From Bacteroidaceae bacterium (GTDB lineage: Bacteria > Bacteroidota > Bacteroidia > Bacteroidales > Barnesiellaceae_A): a DNA stretch of 64,000 nt. Where the stretch lies: the NCBI GenBank assembly GCA_017522135.1, contig JAFXAB010000030.1, forward strand, positions 1 to 64,000. The letters run 5' to 3'. The stretch's first letter is position 1; the number at the start of each line of letters is the position of its first letter. Under the pieces are notes generated by a model. That model was not told where the DNA came from and made no database searches. It saw only the letters and a program-made list of their open reading frames with translations. Of the stretch, positions 45,603 to 55,655 are shown one piece after another. The translations under genes were made by a program, and so were the position numbers.

Positions 45603-46775
45603 CTATCTCAAACTTACATGAAGTGGCGAGTCGAGCCTATCGGCATAATAGCGCATATAGAAATACCAATCATCGGCATTATCAAATCCCCACTTACTCC
45701 ACCCTGCACCTGTATAATAGGTAAAGGTCTCACCGGGCATGTACATCTCGCTCAAAACAAGATACTCCTCGGCATCACTCTCTTGAGGGTGGACCTCATC
45801 GATGCGCACCACACATGCATCTTGCACCGACGACTCGCATGCCACGCCCATATATACTTGTGTCCCTACACTGTCAAGGAGGATGGCACTGGCAACATAC
45901 CCCGATGCTGCGTCATACTCTACAGAGGCCGGTGAGCGTAAAGCAATTCCCGTTATTATCTGCGCCGGTTCCTTCAAATAATGATATATGACATCCACTT
46001 TATTCAACTGACTACCCTCGTCAAGCGTTATAACACGAGTTTCAACTATCGTATCGCCATCTAACACAATGGGGGCATAACGAAGACTTAAGGTAAAGCG
46101 TAATGGGCCATTGTCGAGTATACTGAACGTTTCACTTCGGTGCGAATAAACCATTTTGCCTCGCGCATCGAGCAAAGCCGTTGCACCGGCACACCAAGTA
46201 CTTCCCACCTCGTAATAATCAAGGAGGTCGGCCGTATCTTCACAACACGCTACAGCATTGTCGATAGTGGCACAACCACTCATTTGTGCACTGCAACGCT
46301 CTACCACAAGCGGATAGTCGTTCTTTTTGAGCCACACATCATAGCCACTCCCCGACCCGGCATCGAGACTGCAATATGAGTTGCGAAGAGCAAAAGCAAT
46401 ACTACCATTCTCCCACACTATATCATCGGCAGGCACGATATGTGCACCTACTGCGCACATATCGAAAGAGTCGGGCACTCCGGGCACTATGCGATAGTAG
46501 GCAGTCATACCCGACTCAACAGGATTTGACAAAAAAATCAACTTATTATCAAAAGTTATCTGGTAAAACATCTGGAAGCCAAGAGGATCGAGCACTATAA
46601 TTGTAGTATCCTCGGAAAGTTCGAGACGTTGCAACACTTCGGCATAATCGAGTTCTATCATCTCATTAATACGCACATCGGCGGTAGGGTTATACACCTC
46701 AACAATAATACCGGGGCGATTGTGACATGAGAGCATCATGATTGCAAGCAAGATAAATCCACATATCTTCTTCAT
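45603..46775 (-). CDS. DUF4861-like lipoprotein
   Basis: 390 residues. A lipoprotein signal (MKKICGFILLAIMMLSC, Cys 17) is followed by a beta-rich exported domain. Segments that match the DUF4861 pattern are VEVYNPTADVRINEMIELD, VPADDIVWENGSIAFALR, YEVGSTWCAGATALLD, ILDNGPLRFTLSLRYAP and LDEGSQLNKVDV. DUF4861 proteins occur in polysaccharide loci of Bacteroidota and some act on uronic-acid glycans, but here no SusCD pair or CAZyme lies nearby. The enzymatic role is not established from the sequence. Confidence 0.72.
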   Translation of the reverse strand: MKKICGFILLAIMMLSCHNRPGIIVEVYNPTADVRINEMIELDYAEVLQRLELSEDTTIIVLDPLGFQMFYQITFDNKLIFLSNPVESGMTAYYRIVPGVPDSFDMCAVGAHIVPADDIVWENGSIAFALRNSYCSLDAGSGSGYDVWLKKNDYPLVVERCSAQMSGCATIDNAVACCEDTADLLDYYEVGSTWCAGATALLDARGKMVYSHRSETFSILDNGPLRFTLSLRYAPIVLDGDTIVETRVITLDEGSQLNKVDVIYHYLKEPAQIITGIALRSPASVEYDAASGYVASAILLDSVGTQVYMGVACESSVQDACVVRIDEVHPQESDAEEYLVLSEMYMPGETFTYYTGAGWSKWGFDNADDWYFYMRYYADRLDSPLHVSLR

Positions 46776-46891
46776 AGGACAGAACGGTTAAAGGCGACTT
46801 CGCAAGTTTGTAATCATTTTTTCATCGCAAGGCAAGCTATCATCATATTACCGCTTATTATGTACTCCATTTACAGCACCGACAAAGTTTT

Positions 46892-48103
46892 TCAGCGCAA
46901 ATGTTGCCACGTGAAATTGCTCTTTTTGCTTCCCCGGTCTCGCAACGAATAATACAACACGGTAAAAGGTCTCACCAACATATAAAGAGGTACCAAACCC
47001 GACTTAACAGCCTCGCCCAATACACGCGCAACGCATCGAAATACATACCATATCAACAGCCACAACAAGACAACAAGAGCAAAGACTATTCCCAGTGCTA
47101 CAATGTGTGGCAATGCACCCGTCAGAGCATAAGGCAACAACATAAAAACAGTAATCGCCGACACGACCCAAAACAAAAGATATACAACAACCTCTATTGC
47201 ATAAACCGTATGCGATGAAGTGTGCAAATATTTTGATGTAAAATTATATCTCATTCGCAACTCACTCCATGCTTCGTGCACATTATCATGAAAACTCTCA
47301 ACCACACTTTCGGGAGAGACTTCAACACGAGTATTATGCTTGTTGGCAATCTCATTTACCAACAAATCATCATCGCCATAATGCAGATTGAGTTTTGCCG
47401 AAAATCCCTTGTTGGCAAAGAACACCTCCTTGCGATATGCAAGATTACTACCCACACCCATATAGGGCTTTTTCATCACTGCATAAGACAAATATTTCAT
47501 GGCGAAATACACCCTGTTAAACACCTGAAATCCACGCTGTTTTACACCATTTCTATCCATCATGCGAGTATAACCCAGCACAACATCCACCCCGGGAACA
47601 AAATTTCTTGCCATAGACATCAGCCATCTATTACTCGAAGGCTTACAATTGGACTCAACCAACACTATCACATCATTTTTGGCAGCCTTTATACCCAAGG
47701 TAATTCCCAACCTTTTGCGGCTCACATTATATACCGTATCGGGCAGTCCCGTCTGATATACATTATCATGCTCGCACTCATACATAGCTATTGCATTTTG
47801 TATCTCTACCGACACACCGTCGTTGACTATAACAACCTCAAACCGAGGATATTCCTGAGCAAGTATAGCCTGCAACATCTCGGGCAGGCAATGAGCCTCC
47901 TCGGCGTGTGCATAAACCACCACCGACACCGACGGCAACTCGGCAACATAATGGACACGCCCGGCAACCGTACGACGCAAATATCGAGGTATCGAATAGT
48001 AAATTGAAAACAGATATACCAATTCGACAACAAAAAAAAGCAATAGCATCAACAACGCCACTACTTGCAGAGGTGTAAAACCCCATATCGTAAATAGAAA
48101 CAT
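46892..48103 (-). CDS. Membrane-bound family 2 glycosyltransferase
   Basis: 403 residues. An N-terminal span (VVALLMLLLFFVVELVYLFSIYY) precedes a GT-A domain with VSVVVYAHAEEAHCLPEML, the acidic site EVVIVNDGVS, and LHYGDDDLLVNEIA; C-terminal hydrophobic segments (YLLFWVVSAITVFMLLPYAL, VFALVVLLWLLIWYVF) follow. It uses a nucleotide sugar to extend a lipid-linked glycan at the cytoplasmic face. It is divergent from the Wza gene and probably belongs to the same polysaccharide cluster. It has its own -7 box at 48132-48139. Confidence 0.88.
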   Translation of the reverse strand: MFLFTIWGFTPLQVVALLMLLLFFVVELVYLFSIYYSIPRYLRRTVAGRVHYVAELPSVSVVVYAHAEEAHCLPEMLQAILAQEYPRFEVVIVNDGVSVEIQNAIAMYECEHDNVYQTGLPDTVYNVSRKRLGITLGIKAAKNDVIVLVESNCKPSSNRWLMSMARNFVPGVDVVLGYTRMMDRNGVKQRGFQVFNRVYFAMKYLSYAVMKKPYMGVGSNLAYRKEVFFANKGFSAKLNLHYGDDDLLVNEIANKHNTRVEVSPESVVESFHDNVHEAWSELRMRYNFTSKYLHTSSHTVYAIEVVVYLLFWVVSAITVFMLLPYALTGALPHIVALGIVFALVVLLWLLIWYVFRCVARVLGEAVKSGLVPLYMLVRPFTVLYYSLRDRGSKKSNFTWQHLR

Positions 48104-48131
48104 ATTATTACAACAGCTGATTTTTATAGCG

Positions 48132-48139
48132 CAAATTTA
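48132..48139 (-). promoter_or_regulatory. -7 box of the family 2 glycosyltransferase gene
   Basis: The minus strand reads TAAATTTG about 30 bp before the ATG. Confidence 0.5.
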
Positions 48140-48370
48140 AGAAATTCTTTCTAAAAAACAGTATACAAACCCAAGCTTTATGCAACCTGAAACAGAGAAT
48201 GTAAGCAAGAATAATGCAATTACCAACTATTAAAAAATCTCAAACAGCTATCACGCTTAATATCAAAAAGATATGATATAAAATATTTTTTATGCCATTT
48301 TATTCTATCCAAAACACAATAATAGGCGGTATTTGTTCGTTAAAAAGAAGAATAATAAAGAAAAAAATAA

Positions 48371-48378
48371 TATCTTTG
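48371..48378 (+). promoter_or_regulatory. -7 box of the exopolysaccharide operon
   Basis: TATCTTTG lies 21 bp before the Wza-type start at 48399, which fixes that start against a longer frame. No inverted repeats of an invertible promoter were found around it. Confidence 0.55.
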
Positions 48379-48398
48379 CCTCGCTAAAAAAATATCCT

Positions 48399-49208
48399 AT
48401 GAAAAGATACATACTTTTATTTACACTTGCCACCATTATCATGTCATCATGCACCACAAGCAAAGAAATGATATACTTTCCCAACATAGCTCAGACATCT
48501 GACATTGTGCAAGTTATACCCGACTCGATAAAAAACTTTGAAAGTGTTATAGAACCCGATGATATGTTGGCTATAACAGTAACAGCATTAGACCCCAACG
48601 CTGTTGCAATATTCAACCTTCCGTTGCAAAGTTACCTTGCACCCGGCGCAACCGAACTGATGACTACCCCGGCCATGCAAACATATATGGTCAACAATGA
48701 AGGCTACATAGACTATCCCGTATTGGGAGCAATAAAAGTAGGAGGCATGACACGCAACGAGCTCACAAGCTACCTCAAAGCCGAAATAAGCAAGTATGTA
48801 GAAGACCCCATCGTGTCGGTACAATGCACCAACTACAAATTTACAATCCTCGGTGAGGTATCACGCCCCGGAACTTACGAATTTGGCAGCGAACGCATCA
48901 CCCTACTCGATGCGCTTGGCAAGGCAAGTGATATGACCATATACGGCAATCACACCAACGTACTGCTCATACGTGAGAAAGATGGTGTGCGCTCATTCCA
49001 TCGTATCGACCTCACTCAACCCGACATCTTTACATCGCCCTACTACTACTTACAACGCAACGACATCGTATATGTTGAGCCCAACGAAGCACGCCAAGGT
49101 GCTGCCCGTTACAGCCAAGACAAGCAATATCTTGTATCGGTAGTCAGTGCTATCACATCGGCAGCATCGGTTATCGTATCACTCTGCATAGCTCTCTTTG
49201 TAAGATAA
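48399..49208 (+). CDS. Wza-type polysaccharide export lipoprotein
   Basis: 269 residues from ATG 48399. Lipoprotein signal (LATIIMSSC, Cys about 15), then the polysaccharide export domain (IEPDDMLAITVTALDP) and a SLBB domain (FTILGEVSRPGTYEFGSERITLLDAL). A C-terminal hydrophobic helix (VSVVSAITSAASVIVSLCIALFV) is typical of the Bacteroidota form. It forms the outer-membrane exit channel for the polymer with the Wzc-type kinase encoded next. Confidence 0.93.
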   Translation: MKRYILLFTLATIIMSSCTTSKEMIYFPNIAQTSDIVQVIPDSIKNFESVIEPDDMLAITVTALDPNAVAIFNLPLQSYLAPGATELMTTPAMQTYMVNNEGYIDYPVLGAIKVGGMTRNELTSYLKAEISKYVEDPIVSVQCTNYKFTILGEVSRPGTYEFGSERITLLDALGKASDMTIYGNHTNVLLIREKDGVRSFHRIDLTQPDIFTSPYYYLQRNDIVYVEPNEARQGAARYSQDKQYLVSVVSAITSAASVIVSLCIALFVR

Positions 49209-49237
49209 TATAAACATAGCATATAAACACATACTAT

Positions 49238-51577
49238 ATGAGTCAAAGCAACTTGAATAACGAGACTATAAACCTGATAGGAATAGCAAAAACCATCAAA
49301 AACAACTGGTTGATATATCTTATATCGGTAATTTGTTGTGTAGGTTTGGCCTTTACTTATTCCAAAATAAGCAAAGACAAATATGTCATAGTATCAAACA
49401 TCATGATACGACAAGACACGTCGTCCTCATCGGGCAACATGGTAGGATCGTTCATGCAACAAATGGGATTGGGCAATCTCATGGGACAAACTGTAAGCGT
49501 AGACGACGAGTTGCACATCATCTCATCGCACTCACTTATGTACGAAACAGCTCAAAAGATGGAGTTGAACAAAGTACACATCTTCAAAGAGAACTTTTTC
49601 AACCGCTGGGTTGAGTTTGACGACTATGCCATCGATGTTATAGATATAAACAACGTATGCGACACTTTGCGTCGCTCACTCAACTTCAAGGTAAAGGTAA
49701 ACAAAGAGGGTCTTGCCAATATCAAGGTAAACTCGGGCTTCTTCAAAGAGTATGCCAACGTAAAGAATGTACAACTACCTTGCACATTGAATACCATCTA
49801 CGGCGACTTTATCGTCACATCGACCCCCCATTATATCCCCGGCGAAAAATACAATTACAATGTGAGAGTTTCGGGATTTGATTACACTGCCGAAGAGTTG
49901 GGTAAAAACGTATATATGTATATCCCCGACAAGATGGCAAACCTCATCACGCTCACCATCGAAACACCCTATATCGGATATGGCAAAGAGTTGCTCAACA
50001 CCATCTGCAGCTTATATAACAAACGTGGTATTGATGAGAAGAACATTGAGGCCACCAACTCAGAACGTTTCATCGAAGAGCGACTCAATATAATCAGAGC
50101 CGAACTTAACGAAGCCGAAATACGTGTTGAAGAATACAAGAAAGAGCATAACCTCTCGGATATTGAGACAGAAATAAAGGCTGTTCTTGAGAACAACATT
50201 CAATCTCACCGCCAACTTATTGAGGCCGAGACCATGGCACAAATATTGGACCACATCATCGACTTCCTTGACCAGCCCGAAAACAAATACGAGATGGTAC
50301 CATTCACACCCGGAATGGAAATAGGTGCCGCAAGTTTTATCGAGAGCTACAACAAGTTGGTGCTCGCCCGCCTCAATATGTTGTCAAGTGCCAAGGATGG
50401 CAGCCCTGCCCTCGACCTTATTGAAAAGCAAATAGACGCTTCACGTGAGAACGTAATCACCTCATTGCACACCTCCAAGGCCAGCAACGACATTGCGCTC
50501 AAAGAGTTGCGCAAACAAGAAGACAAGATAACCTCTCGCATAAATACTGCCCCTACCCAAGAGCGTGAGTTTATCTCTATCTACCGTCAGAAAGTCATCA
50601 AGGAAGAATTGTATATATTCCTCCTACAAAAGTACGAAGAGAACGCCTTGACATTGGCAATTACATCGCCCAAAGGTCAAATCGTTGATACCGCATTCAA
50701 CTACAACAAGCCATCAAGCCTCTCTACAATGATGCTACTCATTATAGGCTTCATTATAGGCTTGATCATTCCATCGACATACCTTTATATCAAATATCTC
50801 TTCCGCACCAAATTCAGCACCAGAGAAGAGCTTGAACAGATTACTCGCGTACCCATCCTTGGCGAAGTATGTGTCAATTACTCCAAAGAGCGCATCGTTG
50901 TCAAGGAAAGCGATACAAGCTCAATTGCCGAATTGTTCCGCTTGATGCGTACCAACCTCCAATTCTTGCTCACCGGCAAGAAAGACAAGGTTGTATTGCT
51001 CACATCATCGGTAAGCGGTGAGGGTAAATCTTTTGTGAGTGTCAACCTCTCAATATCATTGTCACTGCTCAAGAAGCGTACAATTATCATAGGTCTTGAC
51101 ATACGCAATCCTCAATTGGCCGAGTATATGAATCTCAAAGCCAAATTGGGTATGACCAACTACCTGGCATCGGAAGACATCAGTATCGACGACATCATCA
51201 CACCCTCAAATATCAATCCTCAACTGGATGTGATTGTTGCCGGTCCTATACCACCCAACCCCGCCGAATTGTTGCTCAACCAACGCTTGGACGATCTCTT
51301 CGAGGAGTTACGCAATCGATATGACTATATCATTATCGACTCGGCACCCGTAGGAATGGTATCGGACACATTCTCACTCACAAGATTGGCCGACACCACT
51401 GTATATGTATGCCGTGCAAACTACACTCTTCGCGACCACATTCGCTACTGCAACACCATTGTGGAAGAGGAGCGTTTACGCAATGTTTCATTGGTTATCA
51501 ATGCAACAACTGCCAAGCAAGGCTATGGTTACGGTTACAATCAGAATGGTGAGCGCGTAAGAATTAACAACAAATAA
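49238..51577 (+). CDS. Wzc-type polysaccharide co-polymerase and tyrosine autokinase
   Basis: 779 residues. A Wzz domain (about 10-200) with a first span (WLIYLISVICCVGLAFTY), long periplasmic coiled coils (about 270-470), a second span (LSTMMLLIIGFIIGLIIPSTYLY) and a BY-kinase domain with Walker A TSSVSGEGKSF (about 590), Walker A' GLDIRNPQ and Walker B DYIIIDSAPVGM (about 705). The C-terminal tail holds only two or three tyrosines (YGYGYN), fewer than the usual cluster. It controls chain length and export. The partner phosphatase is not in the window. Confidence 0.94.
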   Translation: MSQSNLNNETINLIGIAKTIKNNWLIYLISVICCVGLAFTYSKISKDKYVIVSNIMIRQDTSSSSGNMVGSFMQQMGLGNLMGQTVSVDDELHIISSHSLMYETAQKMELNKVHIFKENFFNRWVEFDDYAIDVIDINNVCDTLRRSLNFKVKVNKEGLANIKVNSGFFKEYANVKNVQLPCTLNTIYGDFIVTSTPHYIPGEKYNYNVRVSGFDYTAEELGKNVYMYIPDKMANLITLTIETPYIGYGKELLNTICSLYNKRGIDEKNIEATNSERFIEERLNIIRAELNEAEIRVEEYKKEHNLSDIETEIKAVLENNIQSHRQLIEAETMAQILDHIIDFLDQPENKYEMVPFTPGMEIGAASFIESYNKLVLARLNMLSSAKDGSPALDLIEKQIDASRENVITSLHTSKASNDIALKELRKQEDKITSRINTAPTQEREFISIYRQKVIKEELYIFLLQKYEENALTLAITSPKGQIVDTAFNYNKPSSLSTMMLLIIGFIIGLIIPSTYLYIKYLFRTKFSTREELEQITRVPILGEVCVNYSKERIVVKESDTSSIAELFRLMRTNLQFLLTGKKDKVVLLTSSVSGEGKSFVSVNLSISLSLLKKRTIIIGLDIRNPQLAEYMNLKAKLGMTNYLASEDISIDDIITPSNINPQLDVIVAGPIPPNPAELLLNQRLDDLFEELRNRYDYIIIDSAPVGMVSDTFSLTRLADTTVYVCRANYTLRDHIRYCNTIVEEERLRNVSLVINATTAKQGYGYGYNQNGERVRINNK

Positions 51578-51599
51578 GCTAACATCAAGCCTATAAACA

Positions 51600-52994
51600 A
51601 TGGCACAAAACAGAGGTAAAGAATTTCTCCAAACATTCTCTATCTATGCGATAGGAACTGTTGGTGCAAAGCTCATAGCCTTTGCCTTGATGCCATTGTA
51701 CACATTTTTTCTGGCCAAAGATGAGATGGGTTACTTCGACTTGTCGATAACGCTCATCATGATGTTGGTTCCCTTTATAACATTCGACCTTCGCGATGGT
51801 GCATTCCGTTTCCTTATAGACAAGAGTTGCCCACACCCTCAGAAGGATGTTATTTCTTTTGTAATACGCACACTGGCCCGCAATAGTCTTGTCATTGCCA
51901 TAATATCGGTCATTGGCTATCACTATCTGTCGCACCTACCCTACTATCCTGTCATAGTGGCAACACTCATCGTGTATGCCTGCTATGAGGTAATGATACA
52001 GGTAGTGCGAGGTATGGGACACACTCGGTTCTTTGTAGGTATAGGCATAATCAACACGTTGCTTATACTTGTGCTCAGTATCATCTTCTTGGTATTGTGC
52101 AAGATGGGGGTACTGGCTATCTTCTTGGCCAACCTTATCAGTCGCATAGTATCATTGGTTATCATAGAGATTCGCATCAAGTTTATACCCATCTACCTCA
52201 AGCATCGCAAAGAATGTAGCAAAGGCGTGGGAAAGGAATTGCTCAAATACACCATCCCTCTACTCCCTAACGTACTGGCTTGGTGGTTAATAGAGAGTTC
52301 AAGTAAGATATTTATCGAGCAACATCTCGGTCTTGAATATAATGGTATCTTTGCCATTGCCGTCAAGTTTTCCAACATCCTGCAAATAGCAGCCGGCATC
52401 TTCTACCAGACATGGCAGGAAATAGCTATCAAAGAGATGAATTCGACCGATCACAACCGCTTTTTCTCAAAGATATTCAACAACTATTTCTTGTTTCTCA
52501 GTTCGGCCATTGTATTAGGCACGTTGGGGTTGCGCATGATATATCCCTATATCGTTGCCGAGAGCTATCAAGAAAGTTACATATACATCTATCCGCTCTT
52601 TATTGCAGTTCAGTTGCATGCCATAGGCTCATTTCTCGACCTTGCATACCAATGTTCTCGCAAGACACACCGTGGATTGCCATCGATTATATCAACAGCC
52701 GTATTGGCAATTATCTTATACTACTTCACAGTTACACGTTGGGGACTCATGGGTATATCGGCATCACTCATCATATCGTATGCCTACTTGATGATATACC
52801 GCATGTTCGACACACGTTTCTGTTTCACAATAGTGCCCAACCACCTGTTTTTCGTATCACTGGTCATACTTGCAGTGGGCGGCATGCTGGCATATTTGCC
52901 CATACCTACATGGATTATGGCCACACTCTTCACTATAGGCATTGTGGCTCTTGCATTTTATGCACGCCGTTTATTAAACCTTAAAAAGGTATAA
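51600..52994 (+). CDS. Wzx-type polysaccharide flippase (MOP superfamily)
   Basis: 464 residues with about 12 to 14 membrane spans. It begins EFLQTFSIYAIGTVGAKLIAF, the usual opening of Wzx/RfbX proteins, followed by FFLAKDEMGYFDLSITLIMML. It flips undecaprenyl-linked repeat units to the periplasm. The gene lies 22 bp after the kinase gene and 3 bp before the polymerase gene. Confidence 0.92.
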   Translation: MAQNRGKEFLQTFSIYAIGTVGAKLIAFALMPLYTFFLAKDEMGYFDLSITLIMMLVPFITFDLRDGAFRFLIDKSCPHPQKDVISFVIRTLARNSLVIAIISVIGYHYLSHLPYYPVIVATLIVYACYEVMIQVVRGMGHTRFFVGIGIINTLLILVLSIIFLVLCKMGVLAIFLANLISRIVSLVIIEIRIKFIPIYLKHRKECSKGVGKELLKYTIPLLPNVLAWWLIESSSKIFIEQHLGLEYNGIFAIAVKFSNILQIAAGIFYQTWQEIAIKEMNSTDHNRFFSKIFNNYFLFLSSAIVLGTLGLRMIYPYIVAESYQESYIYIYPLFIAVQLHAIGSFLDLAYQCSRKTHRGLPSIISTAVLAIILYYFTVTRWGLMGISASLIISYAYLMIYRMFDTRFCFTIVPNHLFFVSLVILAVGGMLAYLPIPTWIMATLFTIGIVALAFYARRLLNLKKV

Positions 52995-52997
52995 GAG

Positions 52998-54389
52998 ATG
53001 GGAGCAATACTATTTATCGTCATATCGGTACTGGCCTATAGCCTCAAGATACTCCACAACTCTCGAGAACTCACCTTCGACAAGTGGTGCGAGATATTCA
53101 TCTCATTTTTTATCTTTACCAATTGTATAGGTTTTGGTCTGCCACTTATCGAACTTGATCGTCAATATGTAGATGGTATCTTCGGATATAAATACCGACT
53201 TGAAGTATACATGCTCATCACACCTGTATTTCTTGTCGTGTTATCGAGACGCATGCAGTGGAATTTTATGAAAATTCCCTGGTACGTTATACTCATCATC
53301 ATTTTTTATGCCGCAATCAACATCTTCAACCCCAACAACCCCATTGTTTCTTCAACGGTTATGGCAGTTGCGCAGTTACTCAGCTATCTGCTCTTCCTCT
53401 ATATGCTGTGTAGCAGTGTCAACGTAGACACCTTGTTGCGAGGAATATATGAGGGACTTGTATACACAACAATACTGCAACTCATACTCACGATATGCTA
53501 TCCCATCTTGGGTATTACTCAGGTAGTAGAGTTGTTCCGCGAGGGTGTTTCGATACGTGCCGCTGAACGTCCGGGAGCACCGGGTACGTTCAATCACCCC
53601 AATGCATTAGGTGGATACATGGCCATGACATTTGCATTCTTCACGGTATGCTATCTGATGAACTACAACAAGCGTACGAGCCTCATTGTAGGTCTTGCAG
53701 CATTTTTTGTACTGATATTTACCTTCTCACGTACAGCCCTGCTTGCATCATTGGCCACAACTATACTCATTGTACTCATACATCACACCCGCGAAAGTTC
53801 CATCTTTACCATCAAGAACTTTTTCACTATGATATTGCCCATGCTCGCCATGGCTACTGCACTCATTTTCCTCACCCCTATCAAAGATAGTTTTGTAGGC
53901 AGCAACATGGACGAAATGATGCTGGCACGTATGATGCACTTCTACTGCGGATATGAAATCATTAATGAGTACCCATGGATAGGACTTGGGCTCAACACCC
54001 ACCTCGAATATATTCGCGACAATATATCGTTTGGAGCCATGTTTGGCGATATCGACAAGATATTCTGGAGGGCCGAGGAGTTTATGGGCTCAAATCCCAT
54101 ACACAATGTCCCCCTTATACTTATGTCGGAGCTGGGTATTGTCGGTACTCTCCCTATCGTATACTACATCATTCGACAATTTACCAAGATAAAGTCGACC
54201 TTGAGAGGCGAGTACAATGAGTCATACAAGATTATTTCTCTCTTTGGCATAGCACTCATCAGCTACATATTCATTCACGGTATGGCCGACTGGGCTCCGG
54301 TGAGTACACTGATGCGCAATATATGGATACTCGTATTCTTTGCAATGGCCATAAGCCACTATAAAGTGAAGAATGAAACACATCAATAG
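52998..54389 (+). CDS. Wzy-type O-antigen ligase/polymerase family protein
   Basis: 463 residues with about ten to twelve spans and a large periplasmic loop. The Wzy/WaaL-type motif is seen in RPGAPGTFNHPNALGGYMAMTFAFF, followed by FSRTALLASLATTILIVL and WIGLGLNTHLEYIR. It would polymerise repeat units flipped by the neighbouring Wzx. The start is 3 bp after the wzx stop. Confidence 0.9.
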   Translation: MGAILFIVISVLAYSLKILHNSRELTFDKWCEIFISFFIFTNCIGFGLPLIELDRQYVDGIFGYKYRLEVYMLITPVFLVVLSRRMQWNFMKIPWYVILIIIFYAAINIFNPNNPIVSSTVMAVAQLLSYLLFLYMLCSSVNVDTLLRGIYEGLVYTTILQLILTICYPILGITQVVELFREGVSIRAAERPGAPGTFNHPNALGGYMAMTFAFFTVCYLMNYNKRTSLIVGLAAFFVLIFTFSRTALLASLATTILIVLIHHTRESSIFTIKNFFTMILPMLAMATALIFLTPIKDSFVGSNMDEMMLARMMHFYCGYEIINEYPWIGLGLNTHLEYIRDNISFGAMFGDIDKIFWRAEEFMGSNPIHNVPLILMSELGIVGTLPIVYYIIRQFTKIKSTLRGEYNESYKIISLFGIALISYIFIHGMADWAPVSTLMRNIWILVFFAMAISHYKVKNETHQ

Positions 54390-54569
54390 GCCACCCAAAA
54401 CAAAAGCGATAAACACCAAAACACACAAAAAACGCTCATAAGCAATTTTATTGTGAACAAATCTTTGAGAGTTTCAAATATATTGCTTAAGTTTGTATAT
54501 TGACACATCCAACGATGTATGCAACGCAATGTACAAAAAGAAAAAACACTATACAACCAATACACAGCC

Positions 54570-55649
54570 ATGACAAACAACCATCTTGTACCCATAGAAA
54601 TATCGAAACAAGTGATAATGGTGGGTGTAAAACGAGACACTCCCGGTGGCATGGCCGCTGTTATCAACTCCTATTACCAATACATCGACAAGCTGCAATA
54701 CATTACCTCGTGGAAATTGGCATCGATGCCTGTCAAGGTATGGTATGCATTCAGCTCTATCGTACAATTTACCCTCTCTCTCATTTTCAACAAGAATATC
54801 AAGATTGTACATATACAAGGAGCCGCCAATGCCTCTTTTTCACGCAAAGCCGTATTTGTCAAAATCGCCAAATTATTTGGCAAGAAAGTTATCATGCACC
54901 AGCACGCTTGCGATTTTGTTGAATACTACGACAACCACAAGAACAAGACATGGATAACGCAAACCATCAATAACTGCGACACGCTCATTGTCCTATCGCA
55001 GTGGTGGAAAGAGTACTTTACATCTATAGGCATAGCAGCTGACAAAATTGTTATCCTCAACAATATTGTCACTCCACCCCCTACACACAAAGCGCGAAAA
55101 ATCGATGGCAAAATAAGGCTCTTATTCCTGGGCGAAATAGGTAAACGCAAAGGCATATACGACCTTCTCACAGCCATATCAAACAAACGCGAATACTTTG
55201 CTCAACACATAGAACTGCATATAGGTGGCAACCTTGAAGAAGATAAGTTGCGAACATTCATCCACGACCACAACCTTGAGAGCTTTGTCACCTTTATGGG
55301 CTGGGTATCGGGCGAGAAAAAGAGAGAATGTCTCGAATGGGCTCATATATACATCCTGCCATCGTATAATGAAGGACTGCCCATAGGCATACTTGAGGCC
55401 ATGAGCTACCGCATGCCCATCATATCGACACCTGTGGGTGGTATACCCGAAGTTGTAAAAAACTATCACAACGGTATACTGGTACAACCGGGCAACCACG
55501 ATGAGATAAGCAATGCTCTGCTATATTTTATAGAAAACCCTCAACACATCTCTCAATATGGAGAAGTGAGCTACGCAATGGCACAGCCCTACTTCCCTGA
55601 GAGCGTTATGGGTAGCTTGTGTAAGGTATATAGCGACTTATTAAAATAG
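54570..55649 (+). CDS. Family 4 glycosyltransferase
   Basis: 359 residues from ATG 54570 (MTNNHLVPIEISKQVIMVGV); an ATG 51 bp upstream is also possible. GT-B fold with KRDTPGGMAAVINSYYQY, the donor site IRLLFLGEIGKRKGIYDLL and the E-x7-E signature in LPSYNEGLPIGILEAMSY, followed by STPVGGIPEVV. It transfers a sugar from a nucleotide donor to the growing lipid-linked unit. A 180-bp gap precedes it, so it may start a second transcript. Confidence 0.92.
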   Translation: MTNNHLVPIEISKQVIMVGVKRDTPGGMAAVINSYYQYIDKLQYITSWKLASMPVKVWYAFSSIVQFTLSLIFNKNIKIVHIQGAANASFSRKAVFVKIAKLFGKKVIMHQHACDFVEYYDNHKNKTWITQTINNCDTLIVLSQWWKEYFTSIGIAADKIVILNNIVTPPPTHKARKIDGKIRLLFLGEIGKRKGIYDLLTAISNKREYFAQHIELHIGGNLEEDKLRTFIHDHNLESFVTFMGWVSGEKKRECLEWAHIYILPSYNEGLPIGILEAMSYRMPIISTPVGGIPEVVKNYHNGILVQPGNHDEISNALLYFIENPQHISQYGEVSYAMAQPYFPESVMGSLCKVYSDLLK

Positions 55650-55655
55650 TTACAA

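Noticed and set aside
47276..48007. 243-codon plus-strand frame
   Set aside because: Antisense to the family 2 glycosyltransferase; no domain recognised.
48104..48398. Invertible promoter upstream of the polysaccharide operon
   Set aside because: No inverted repeats flanking the -7 box were found and no recombinase gene is nearby.
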